Origin: Moraxellaceae bacterium
Lineage (GTDB): Bacteria > Pseudomonadota > Gammaproteobacteria > Pseudomonadales > Moraxellaceae
Length of the DNA stretch: 19,266 bases
Reading direction: 5' to 3'
NCBI GenBank assembly: GCA_014378805.1
Contig: JACMMY010000030.1
Span: 1-19,266, forward strand
Of the stretch, positions 12,892 through 19,266 are shown piece by piece. The position numbers and the translations under genes were made by a program. Under the pieces are notes generated by a model that ran no database searches, was not told where the DNA came from, and was given only the letters and a program-made list of their open reading frames with translations. The first letter of the stretch is position 1, and every line of letters starts with the position of its first letter.

Positions 12892-15696
12892 ATGGCAACC
12901 CGTCCACGCGCGACCACGACGAATACGATTAAAGCGGGGCGGCGAACTACAACCTCAAAGACGGGTTCAACCAAAAGTGCGCCTAAAGCAAGCAAGGCGA
13001 AAGGCACACAAGACGAAGAGGTCATCGACGTCCCAGCACGAAAGGGCAGTAAGCCTCGCGCATTGGTGATTGTCGAATCACCTGCAAAAGCAAAAACGAT
13101 TAATAAATATCTCGGTAGTGACTATATCGTCAAATCGAGTATTGGTCATGTGCGTGATTTGCCTGTCAGTGGCGGCGGCGTTAAAGCGCCTATCGTAAAA
13201 GTTGATGCAAAGGCAAAAGCAAAATTAACGGATGAGCAAAAAGCGGCTGAGAAAGAAATCAAATCTCGCGCTGCACTGGTTAACCGTATGGGCGTTGATC
13301 CCGAGCATGATTGGGCTGCGCACTATGAGGTGCTGCCGGGCAAAGAAAATGTCGTCAGCGAACTCCAAAAAATTGCCGCGCAAGTTGATGAAATCTATCT
13401 CGCAACCGACTTGGACAGAGAAGGAGAAGCGATTGCTTGGCATTTGCAGCAAGTGATTGGCGGTAATCCTGATAAGTATAAGCGCGTGGTTTTTAACGAA
13501 ATTACGCAAAATGCGATCCAAGCCGCGTTTAAAGTTCCGGGTCGTTTGGACTTGGATAAAGTCAATGCACAACAAGCACGTCGCTTCCTTGATCGCGTGG
13601 TTGGTTATATGGTGTCGCCATTGCTCTGGGAAAAAATCGCGCGTGGATTATCCGCAGGTCGCGTGCAATCCGTTGCGGTGAAATTGGTTGTCGAACGCGA
13701 ACGCGAAATTCGTGCGTTTATTCCTGAAGAATACTGGGAAGTGTTTGCCGATACGCTGTATACGCAAAAAGGTAAAGTACCGATTCGTTTGGAAGCGACT
13801 AAACAAGCAGGTGCAACGCTCAAGCTCAAAAATAAAGCGGAAACCGATGCGGTCGTCGCCAAAATTACGCCTGCGACGTATACCGTTTTAGCGCGTGAAG
13901 ATAAGCCGACTAAGGTGAATCCGACTGCGCCGTATATCACCTCGACGTTGCAACAAGCTGCAAGTACGCGTATGGGTTTCTCGGTAAAGAAAACCATGAT
14001 TCTCGCGCAGCGTTTGTATGAAGCAGGGCATATTACTTATATGCGTACGGATTCGACGTTCATCAGTAATGATGCATTGGCGATGGTGCGTGGGCATATC
14101 GAAGATAAGTTTGGCGCGAAATATGTACCAGAAAAACCGAATTTTTATGGCAATAAAGCAGGCGCACAAGAGGCGCATGAAGCGATTCGTCCGTCGAATA
14201 TCGCGCTATCTGGTGATCAACTGACCACGGTTGAGCGCGATGCGCAACGTCTGTACGAGCTGATTTGGCGTCAATTCACCGCCAGCCAAATGCCGCCCGC
14301 AGAATATTTATCATCGAACATCACCGTAAAAGCTGCGGATGTTGAATTGCGCGCGCGTGGACGTACAATGGTGTTTGATGGCTTTACCAAAGTCATGGCG
14401 CCAAGCAAGCAAGACGACGATTTGTTATTGCCAACCGTGAAAGCAGGCGATGTGCTTGAGTTGGTCAAAGTGGATCCAAGTCAACATTTTACTAAGCCAA
14501 CCGCACGTTTCACGGAAGCGAGTTTGGTGAAAGAGCTGGAAAAACGGGGTATTGGTCGTCCATCGACCTACGCTGCGATTATTTCTACTGTGCAAGATCG
14601 TGGTTATGTGAAACTTGATAACCGCCGTCTGTACGCGGAAAAAATGGGCGACATCGTCACTGATCGCTTAAGCGAAAATTTCTCGAATCTGATGGACTAT
14701 AAGTTTACCGCTGAACTTGAAGGCCAACTCGATAAAGTTGCTGATGGCGAACGTGATTGGAAAAACGTACTGAATGAGTTTTATGGCGATTTCAAACAAA
14801 AACTCGTACGCGCTCAGTCACAAGATCCTGATCAAGGCATGCGTCGTAATCTACCTGTTGAAGTTAGCGAAGTCGGTTGCTTGTTATGCGGACGACCGAT
14901 GCAAATTCGTACGGGTTCAACAGGCGTATTCTTAGGTTGTTCGGGTTATAACTTACCGCCGAAAGAACGTTGCAAAGGAACGATAAATTTGGCGGCTGCG
15001 GAGTCATTTTCTGCACTGACCGAAGATAACAGCAATGACGGCGATGAAGGTAGCGCGGCAGAAACAGCAGATTTGATGGCGAAGAAACGCTGTCCGATTT
15101 GTGAGACGGCGATGGACAGTTATATCATTGACGGTGGTCGTAAGTTACATGTTTGCGGTAATAACCCCGATTGTTCGGGTCATATTGTTGAAGAAGGTTC
15201 ATTCAAGATCAAAGGTTATGATGGCCCGACGATTCCTTGCGACAAGTGTGAAGACGGTCAAATGCAGTTGAAGACAGGTCGTTTTGGCCCATATTTCGCC
15301 TGTGGCAGCTGTACTAATACGCGTAAAGTGTTGAAAAATGGACAGCCTGCACCACCGCGTGCGGATGCGATCCCGATGCCAGAGCTTCGCTCGACCAAGC
15401 ATGATGATTTCTTTATTTTGCGTGATGGTGCAGCAGGGATGTTCCTTGCGGCTAGCAAGTTCCCGAAAATCCGTGAAACGCGAGCGCCAACCATTGCAGA
15501 GTTACGTTCGGTGAAAGATAAATTGGATCCAAAACATCTTTATTTACTCGGCGCGCCTGATACAGATCCTGATGGGAATCCAGCGTTACTGAAATTTAGC
15601 CGTAAGAGTGCAAGTCAATATGTGTCCTCAGAAAATGATGGCAAGCCTACTAAATGGTCAATGGTCTATACCGATGGAAAGTGGGTTGAAGCTTAA
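12892..15696 (+). CDS. topA: DNA topoisomerase I (omega protein)
   Basis: 934 residues from ATG 12892 (GGAG nine bases upstream; the frame extends five codons to a TTG at 12877). Type IA topoisomerase that relaxes negative supercoils by single-strand cleavage. The Toprim domain starts at ALVIVESPAKAKTI (about 57-70) with acidic triad D173-x-D175-x-E177 in ATDLDREGEA; the catalytic tyrosine is Tyr383 in ITYMRTDST. The C-terminus has three tetracysteine zinc-ribbon modules (starting GCLLCGRP, KRCPICET and IPCDKCED), then a further positively charged tail. The N-terminus is unusual: about 55 residues rich in Lys, Arg, Ser and Thr precede the Toprim domain, while E. coli TopA starts almost directly with KALVIVESPAK. 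A strong terminator follows. Confidence 0.97.
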   Translation: MATRPRATTTNTIKAGRRTTTSKTGSTKSAPKASKAKGTQDEEVIDVPARKGSKPRALVIVESPAKAKTINKYLGSDYIVKSSIGHVRDLPVSGGGVKAPIVKVDAKAKAKLTDEQKAAEKEIKSRAALVNRMGVDPEHDWAAHYEVLPGKENVVSELQKIAAQVDEIYLATDLDREGEAIAWHLQQVIGGNPDKYKRVVFNEITQNAIQAAFKVPGRLDLDKVNAQQARRFLDRVVGYMVSPLLWEKIARGLSAGRVQSVAVKLVVEREREIRAFIPEEYWEVFADTLYTQKGKVPIRLEATKQAGATLKLKNKAETDAVVAKITPATYTVLAREDKPTKVNPTAPYITSTLQQAASTRMGFSVKKTMILAQRLYEAGHITYMRTDSTFISNDALAMVRGHIEDKFGAKYVPEKPNFYGNKAGAQEAHEAIRPSNIALSGDQLTTVERDAQRLYELIWRQFTASQMPPAEYLSSNITVKAADVELRARGRTMVFDGFTKVMAPSKQDDDLLLPTVKAGDVLELVKVDPSQHFTKPTARFTEASLVKELEKRGIGRPSTYAAIISTVQDRGYVKLDNRRLYAEKMGDIVTDRLSENFSNLMDYKFTAELEGQLDKVADGERDWKNVLNEFYGDFKQKLVRAQSQDPDQGMRRNLPVEVSEVGCLLCGRPMQIRTGSTGVFLGCSGYNLPPKERCKGTINLAAAESFSALTEDNSNDGDEGSAAETADLMAKKRCPICETAMDSYIIDGGRKLHVCGNNPDCSGHIVEEGSFKIKGYDGPTIPCDKCEDGQMQLKTGRFGPYFACGSCTNTRKVLKNGQPAPPRADAIPMPELRSTKHDDFFILRDGAAGMFLAASKFPKIRETRAPTIAELRSVKDKLDPKHLYLLGAPDTDPDGNPALLKFSRKSASQYVSSENDGKPTKWSMVYTDGKWVEA

Positions 15697-15735
15697 TCAT
15701 TATTTTAATTGTTGTTTGATTGGCCTTTGATTTTT

Positions 15736-15778
15736 ATGTACCGCCACCATGTATTGGGAGGCGGTACATTGCTTTTGT
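15736..15778 (+). terminator. Intrinsic terminator of topA
   Basis: Perfect 10-bp arms ATGTACCGCC and GGCGGTACAT around a 14-base loop, followed by TGCTTTTG. It lies 40 bp after the topA stop codon and before the start chosen for the next gene, which supports that shorter start. Confidence 0.85.
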
Positions 15779-15833
15779 AGAATCGGTTTTGTGTTGTTTT
15801 GATCTAATGTCGTTTTATACTGGAAAATTGCTT

Positions 15834-16340
15834 ATGTCTCGCGTTGCTCGTTATCATGCTGACCGTACCAATCAAAAACTTTATTTTGCACGTCTGTCGA
15901 CGCTACAAGCGGATAAAGCGGAGAACTCACAAATTGCACAGGCTTCGCGTGAGGCTGCGGTGTTTCATTTGCATGGTGCTTTATTGGCTTTCTTACAAGA
16001 GTTGGTGCGTTATTACAAACTGACTGACCGTCATCCGACCTTTGCCAGTGTCAAAGAAAAAATGGCATTACGTGGGCAAGTGTCTCCAGAAATCGCCATC
16101 ATGGAGCAACTGGCAAAATCAGGCTTTATCGCCGAATTGAATCGTGCATTCGCATCTTGCACCTATGCGCCAGAGCCACCTGAGCCAACTTTTGATGATG
16201 AACAATCATCCTCAAATCTCATTATTAAAGTCACTCATAGCCCATTGGCTTGGTTGCCAGACATCCAGATTTTGCGTGAATGGCATCATGAATTGGTGTC
16301 ACTTATTGATGGTTTCCGCAACGAAATGGTCGAATTCTAG
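15834..16340 (+). CDS. DUF6586-like protein of unknown function
   Basis: 168 residues from ATG 15834 (TGGA about ten bases upstream). The longer frame (206 codons from 15720) is rejected because its N-terminal part would be read across the topA terminator hairpin and has no plausible family similarity. The sequence MSRVARYHADRTNQKLYFARL, with a helical HGALLAFLQELVRYY and C-terminal WHHELVSLIDGFRNEM, resembles the helical hypothetical protein found next to topA in pseudomonads and Acinetobacter (DUF6586, from memory). No Cys pairs, signal peptide or membrane helices. Function unknown; the conserved adjacency to topA may be the best clue. Confidence 0.72.
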   Translation: MSRVARYHADRTNQKLYFARLSTLQADKAENSQIAQASREAAVFHLHGALLAFLQELVRYYKLTDRHPTFASVKEKMALRGQVSPEIAIMEQLAKSGFIAELNRAFASCTYAPEPPEPTFDDEQSSSNLIIKVTHSPLAWLPDIQILREWHHELVSLIDGFRNEMVEF

Positions 16341-16342
16341 GG

Positions 16343-16387
16343 TTTTTACCAATTATTTGACAAAAATATGAAAATAATTGGTAAAAA
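16343..16387. repeat. Perfect 16-bp inverted repeat after the DUF6586-like gene
   Basis: Arms TTTTTACCAATTATTT (16343-16358) and AAATAATTGGTAAAAA (16372-16387) pair without a mismatch around 13 bases. It starts two bases after the stop codon. The U-run is on the 5' arm and the A-run on the 3' arm on both strands, so it is not a standard terminator; it could be an mRNA 3'-end stabiliser, a Rho-linked processing site or a cruciform. Confidence 0.7.
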
Positions 16388-16430
16388 ACTCATATCACAT
16401 CTTGAAATATCCAGAAAATATCTGCATTGT

Positions 16431-16481
16431 TGCGTTACATGTAAAAGAACCTGAAAATTACAGAGTGTTTTAGGTAACGCA
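16431..16481. promoter_or_regulatory. Inverted repeats upstream of the small acidic gene
   Basis: TGCGTTAC (16431-16438) and GTAACGCA (16474-16481) are perfect 8-bp inverted copies 35 bp apart, and TTACATGTAA (16434-16443) is a 10-bp palindrome overlapping the first. A further short hairpin (TTCGG...CCGAA, about 16505-16520) is in the leader. They could be operator sites or a leader structure for the gene that starts at 16546; none is a known site I can name. Confidence 0.4.
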
Positions 16482-16545
16482 TTAGGATGTTTAAAAACAA
16501 AACGATTCGGTGAGTGCCGAAAAGTAAATGGATTGAGGTGCAGAG

Positions 16546-16914
16546 ATGACTGCTATTCGTAAAACTGAAATGTTTATCCCAACTGAAACTGTGCTCGAGT
16601 TAGTGCAGTTGCAAGCGGGTGTGATTGAATTACGCTCTGCTGGTTTTGCAGAGGAAGATGCTGCTTCGGACGAGGTTGCTGTTGATTTGCTTGCATTATC
16701 ATCTGAAGGTGCTATGAATGCGGATCGAACAGAATCTTCAAAAGAGCCATTGGTAACGATTAAATTTTCTGATGTAATCCAAGAAGCACTGGGTGATGCA
16801 CTACAAGGCATTGGTCAACAAATGATTCAAGCGGCATTATCAGCATTGATGGAACAGCAGTCAGCAAAATGGCATGCTCAAGTCATGGATGAGTGCCCAG
16901 CGCATTACAGCTAA
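16546..16914 (+). CDS. Small acidic protein of unknown function
   Basis: 122 residues, ATG 16546 preceded by a strong GAGGTG site five bases upstream. The N-terminal half is acidic (AEEDAASDEVAVD) and the C-terminal half predicted amphipathic helix (FSDVIQEALGDALQGIGQQMIQAALSALMEQQSAKW), ending DECPAHYS. No signal peptide or membrane segment and one Cys only. I do not recognise it. It is monocistronic: an unusually long leader (more than 150 bp with several inverted repeats) precedes it and a bidirectional terminator follows. The good ribosome site, codon use like the neighbours and defined terminator argue that it is expressed. Confidence 0.75.
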   Translation: MTAIRKTEMFIPTETVLELVQLQAGVIELRSAGFAEEDAASDEVAVDLLALSSEGAMNADRTESSKEPLVTIKFSDVIQEALGDALQGIGQQMIQAALSALMEQQSAKWHAQVMDECPAHYS

Positions 16915-16943
16915 TTCTTTTCCGTTGTATCTAAAATGTTCAT

Positions 16944-16976
16944 AAAAACGACACTGATTAAGTGTCGTTTTTTATT
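16944..16976. terminator. Bidirectional intrinsic terminator between convergent genes
   Basis: Perfect 12-bp arms AAAAACGACACT and AGTGTCGTTTTT around GATTA, with T-rich sequence beyond on the plus strand and the A-run giving U on the minus strand. It serves the small acidic gene (plus) and may also serve the antiporter gene (minus). Confidence 0.92.
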
Positions 16977-16994
16977 TCTATCTCAACCTTAAGA

Positions 16995-17015
16995 ACACTG
17001 AGCTTGTCGAAGTGT
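16995..17015. repeat. ACACT-GAGCTTGTCGA-AGTGT repeat unit
   Basis: A short imperfect palindrome containing GAGCTTGTCGA. Its minus-strand core, TTCGACAAGCTCAGTG, resembles a short dispersed palindromic sequence found in many bacterial genomes (from memory). It lies between the terminator and the 3' end of the antiporter gene. Confidence 0.45.
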
Positions 17016-17067
17016 GTTGTACGTGTCACCGCACATTTCTACAGCCTCAATGAGCTATTTAATTTTG

Positions 17068-18807
17068 TTAATGATGGCTTCCTGTTTCATGCAACAGCTT
17101 GACCAGATGCTCTTTGCCGAGACGATTGAAGACATGCTCTGTCATGGTGTCAGCCAGCGTTTGCTTGGACATAAAGACTTTACCAATATTTTCTTGCTCA
17201 AGTAATTTTGCCTCAGCAGGACTTTCTGTGCAAATCACTGCTTCGATTTTTGGGTTCAATATCCGTGAAATTTCAACCATGCGACGCACATCAAATACAT
17301 CAGCAGTAGAAATGACCAATAAGCTGGCTTGAGCAATATGTGCTTGAATCAGCACTGCTGGTTCGCAAGCATCGCCAGACACGGCAGGAATATTCTGTGC
17401 TCGGAGTGACTCGATTATGTCGCGATTTTCATCGACGACCACATAGCGAATATTCTGTTCTTTGAACGTATGCGCGATTCGACGTCCAACAGCACCGTGA
17501 CCAATGAGCACGACTTGGCCATCCAAATATTCATTATTCACACTCATGGGTAACATAGAGAGTGGATCACCGCTACGCTCCAAACGACGTGCCAGATGCG
17601 AACGTGCGCGAATCCAACGCTGCGCAGGCTCAATAGCCGCAAAGATTGCTGTATTTAAGCTAATCGAGATTAAAGCACCTGCCAAAATGAGGTTTTGACC
17701 TTCTAGTGTCAGTAACTTGAGTGATAGCCCGACACTTGCAAGAATAAATGAAAATTCACCAATTTGTGCCAGACTTGCACCAACCGTCAGTGCGGTATTG
17801 AGCGGGTAACGGAAGAACAGAACCAGTGCCATAGCTGCAATGGTTTTACCGATAACAATGACAGCCACCACGCCTAAAACTTGTAGTGGATGTTCGATTA
17901 AGACAGAAGGGCTAAACAACATTCCCACTGATACAAAGAATAAAATCGAGAATACTTCTCTTAAGGGGAGCGTCTCTTCTTCAGCACGATGACTAAAGTC
18001 TGATTCACGCACAACCATGCCCGCAAAGAATGCGCCTAACGCGAAGGACACGCCAAATAACACATAGGAACCGTAGGCAATCGTAACTGCGGCAGCGACG
18101 ACGGACAGCGTGAAAAGTTCACGTGAGCCTGTACGAGAAACGAGCAATAAAAACTTTGGAAAAACGCGTCGTCCAACGATGAGCATGAGCGCTATAAACG
18201 TAATCACTTTCGCCAGTGTGATGCCTACAGTGAGCCAGATGTTTTGTGTGTTGCCCGAGGTGGTGTGAGGTGACTCTCCACCGAGTATGACGGCCATAGG
18301 CGGTAGTAAAACCAGTACCAACACCATGACTAAATCTTCAACGACCAGCCATCCGATGGCGATTCGACCGTTTACTGAGCCCATGAGTCCGCGTGAATCA
18401 AGCGCGCGTAAGAGTACGACGGTACTTGCGACGGATAAGCAAAGACCAAAGACCAATCCAGAACCGAAACTCCAGCCCCACAGCGACGACAAACCTATTC
18501 CCATGAGGGTTGCGACTGCAATTTGCAAAATTGCACCCGGGATGGCTATGCGTCTTACGGACATGAGGTCTTGAATTGAGAAGTGCATTCCCACGCCAAA
18601 CATCAGAAACATGACGCCCAATTCAGCAAGCTGATTGGCGAGATGCATGTCCGCAATCATGCCCGGTGTATTTGGACTAATGATAATTCCTGCGATTAAA
18701 TAACCCACGAGCGGAGGAAGGCGTAATCGCACTGCTAGATAGCCAAATATCAAGGCTAAGCCAAAACCTACGGCAAGGAGAACAATCAAACTAACATCAT
18801 GTGGCAT
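17068..18807 (-). CDS. ybaL: YbaL-type monovalent cation:proton antiporter (CPA2) with RCK domain
   Basis: 579 residues from ATG 18807, which has GGAG six bases upstream; the frame's extension to 18855 overlaps that site and lacks a ribosome site. The N-terminal CPA2 transporter domain has 12 or so hydrophobic segments over about residues 5-390, including LPPLVGYLIAGIIISP, ELGVMFLMFGVGMHFS, the family motif STVVLLRALDSRG and WLVVEDLVMVLVLVLLPP. After a basic linker, a TrkA-N/RCK Rossmann domain begins at GQVVLIGHGAVGRRIAHTF (about residue 410), with ligand-binding GHGAVGR and the acidic VVVDENRD. This layout matches YbaL of E. coli, a putative K+/H+ antiporter subfamily linked to pH and K+ homeostasis; ligand gating by the RCK part is inferred. 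No ancillary KefG/F partner is visible nearby. Confidence 0.9.
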   Translation of the reverse strand: MPHDVSLIVLLAVGFGLALIFGYLAVRLRLPPLVGYLIAGIIISPNTPGMIADMHLANQLAELGVMFLMFGVGMHFSIQDLMSVRRIAIPGAILQIAVATLMGIGLSSLWGWSFGSGLVFGLCLSVASTVVLLRALDSRGLMGSVNGRIAIGWLVVEDLVMVLVLVLLPPMAVILGGESPHTTSGNTQNIWLTVGITLAKVITFIALMLIVGRRVFPKFLLLVSRTGSRELFTLSVVAAAVTIAYGSYVLFGVSFALGAFFAGMVVRESDFSHRAEEETLPLREVFSILFFVSVGMLFSPSVLIEHPLQVLGVVAVIVIGKTIAAMALVLFFRYPLNTALTVGASLAQIGEFSFILASVGLSLKLLTLEGQNLILAGALISISLNTAIFAAIEPAQRWIRARSHLARRLERSGDPLSMLPMSVNNEYLDGQVVLIGHGAVGRRIAHTFKEQNIRYVVVDENRDIIESLRAQNIPAVSGDACEPAVLIQAHIAQASLLVISTADVFDVRRMVEISRILNPKIEAVICTESPAEAKLLEQENIGKVFMSKQTLADTMTEHVFNRLGKEHLVKLLHETGSHH

Positions 18808-19046
18808 GTTGTACTCCAATGAATGCGAGACAATCTTAAAGTGTGATTGAATCAAATGAGAAACTTAATTTTATAGAGCGATCTTTGTCATAGTCGTTGC
18901 GCTATAACGTCGAGTAGAATCAATGTGGTAGTGAATAATATAACAAAAACGACGATATCATTGATGGGAATACTTGTGTTTTTAATGATGTTAATTACAG
19001 TTTAATATCTTTAACTGGATCAAAACGTGAGAGGAATGAAATAAGC
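18808..19046. other. Upstream region of the antiporter gene
   Basis: About 240 bp between the antiporter start and the rpmG terminator, A/T-rich. I see no coding frame, RNA structure or clear promoter boxes; the antiporter promoter must lie in the part nearest 18860-18960. Confidence 0.5.
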
Positions 19047-19084
19047 AAAAAAAAAGACCTACAGCAACGTGTAGGTCTTTTTTT
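19047..19084 (-). terminator. Intrinsic terminator of rpmG
   Basis: Perfect 15-bp arms: A-run plus GACCTACA (ending 19063) and TGTAGGTC plus T-run (starting 19070) around GCAACG. Runs on both sides make it bidirectional in form. A weaker palindrome, ATCAAAT-T-ATTTGAT, overlaps the rpmG stop just upstream in transcription. Confidence 0.92.
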
Positions 19085-19098
19085 AGCATTGAATCAAA

Positions 19099-19254
19099 TT
19101 ATTTGATTTTTGCTTCGTTGAAAATAACGTGTTGGCGAATGGTTGGATCAAATTTTTTGATCGCCATTTTTTCTGGCATAGTGCGTTTGTTTTTAGTAGT
19201 GGTATAGAAATAACCAGTACCAGCACTTGAAACTAAGCGAATTTTATCACGCAT
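19099..19254 (-). CDS. rpmG: 50S ribosomal protein L33, cysteine-free form
   Basis: 51 residues, MRDKIRLVSSAGTGYFYTTTKNKR...KKFDPTIRQHVIFNEAKIK, the usual L33 length and pattern. It sits on the 50S subunit near the E site. There are no CxxC pairs, so this is the zinc-independent (C-minus) paralogue typical of most gammaproteobacteria. GGAG is eight bases upstream of ATG 19254, right at the window edge. In relatives rpmB lies just upstream in the same operon and would be outside this window. The 3' end has its own strong terminator. Confidence 0.97.
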   Translation of the reverse strand: MRDKIRLVSSAGTGYFYTTTKNKRTMPEKMAIKKFDPTIRQHVIFNEAKIK

Positions 19255-19266
19255 GATTTAGGCTCC

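Noticed and set aside
15720..15833. N-terminal extension of the DUF6586-like gene
   Set aside because: It would run through the topA terminator and contains no plausible start context; ATG 15834 begins the conserved-looking part.
1..19266. CRISPR arrays, tRNA or rRNA genes, insertion sequences, prophage genes
   Set aside because: I saw no regularly spaced direct repeats, tRNA-like cloverleafs, transposase or phage-like proteins in the window.

Overview
The window is chromosomal DNA of a gammaproteobacterium, most likely a member of the Moraxellaceae close to Acinetobacter. The evidence is the protein family set (FimV, Asd, an LpsB-like glycosyltransferase, an LpxL-type acyltransferase, Uup, SlyX, TopA followed by a DUF6586-like gene, a YbaL-type antiporter, cysteine-free L33), the moderate-to-low GC content by eye, and the many short non-operonic transcription units. 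Species assignment is an inference from gene content, not a database result.

Layout, left to right. (1) 1-2624, minus strand: the promoter-proximal part of fimV (it runs off the left edge) sits downstream of asd, with a hairpin between them. (2) 3020-4168, plus: a membrane-anchored endonuclease/exonuclease/phosphatase-fold protein. (3) 4169-4701: about 530 bp without a protein gene. It holds what I consider the most interesting element of the window: a GacA-type upstream activating palindrome, a -10 box at the right distance, a transcript of about 170 nt with six GGA motifs (one a perfect match to the core CsrA-binding consensus) and a strong intrinsic terminator. That is the full architecture of an Rsm/Csr-type small RNA that sequesters CsrA/RsmA. 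(4) 4702-9736, minus: envelope and translation genes, read right to left as uup, a lipoprotein gene (translationally coupled to uup), a terminator, lpxL and lpsB. (5) 9826-10989: slyX (plus), then two small minus-strand genes, a CxxC/CxxC hypothetical protein and a NIPSNAP-family protein, separated by a palindromic repeat; this looks like an accessory patch. (6) 11323-16914, plus: an mARC/YcbX-like MOSC protein, a small membrane-anchored hypothetical, topA with a basic N-terminal extension, a DUF6586-like gene and a small acidic hypothetical gene. (7) 17068-18807, minus: a YbaL/Kef-type cation:proton antiporter, convergent with the preceding gene across a bidirectional terminator. (8) 19099-19254, minus: rpmG with its terminator; rpmB probably lies beyond the right edge.

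Functionally, most genes are core housekeeping: lysine/threonine/methionine precursor synthesis (Asd), cell pole and type IV pilus organisation (FimV), lipid A and LOS core assembly (LpxL, LpsB), translation (Uup, L33), DNA supercoiling (TopA), and cation/pH homeostasis (YbaL). If the small RNA is real, it ties the window to the GacS/GacA-CsrA switch that controls motility, biofilm and virulence traits in related bacteria. Many annotated starts in this window could be mis-set upstream at TTG codons; I moved them to ATG codons with better Shine-Dalgarno spacing where the sequence supports it (asd, uup, slyX, MOSC gene, topA, ybaL and others).
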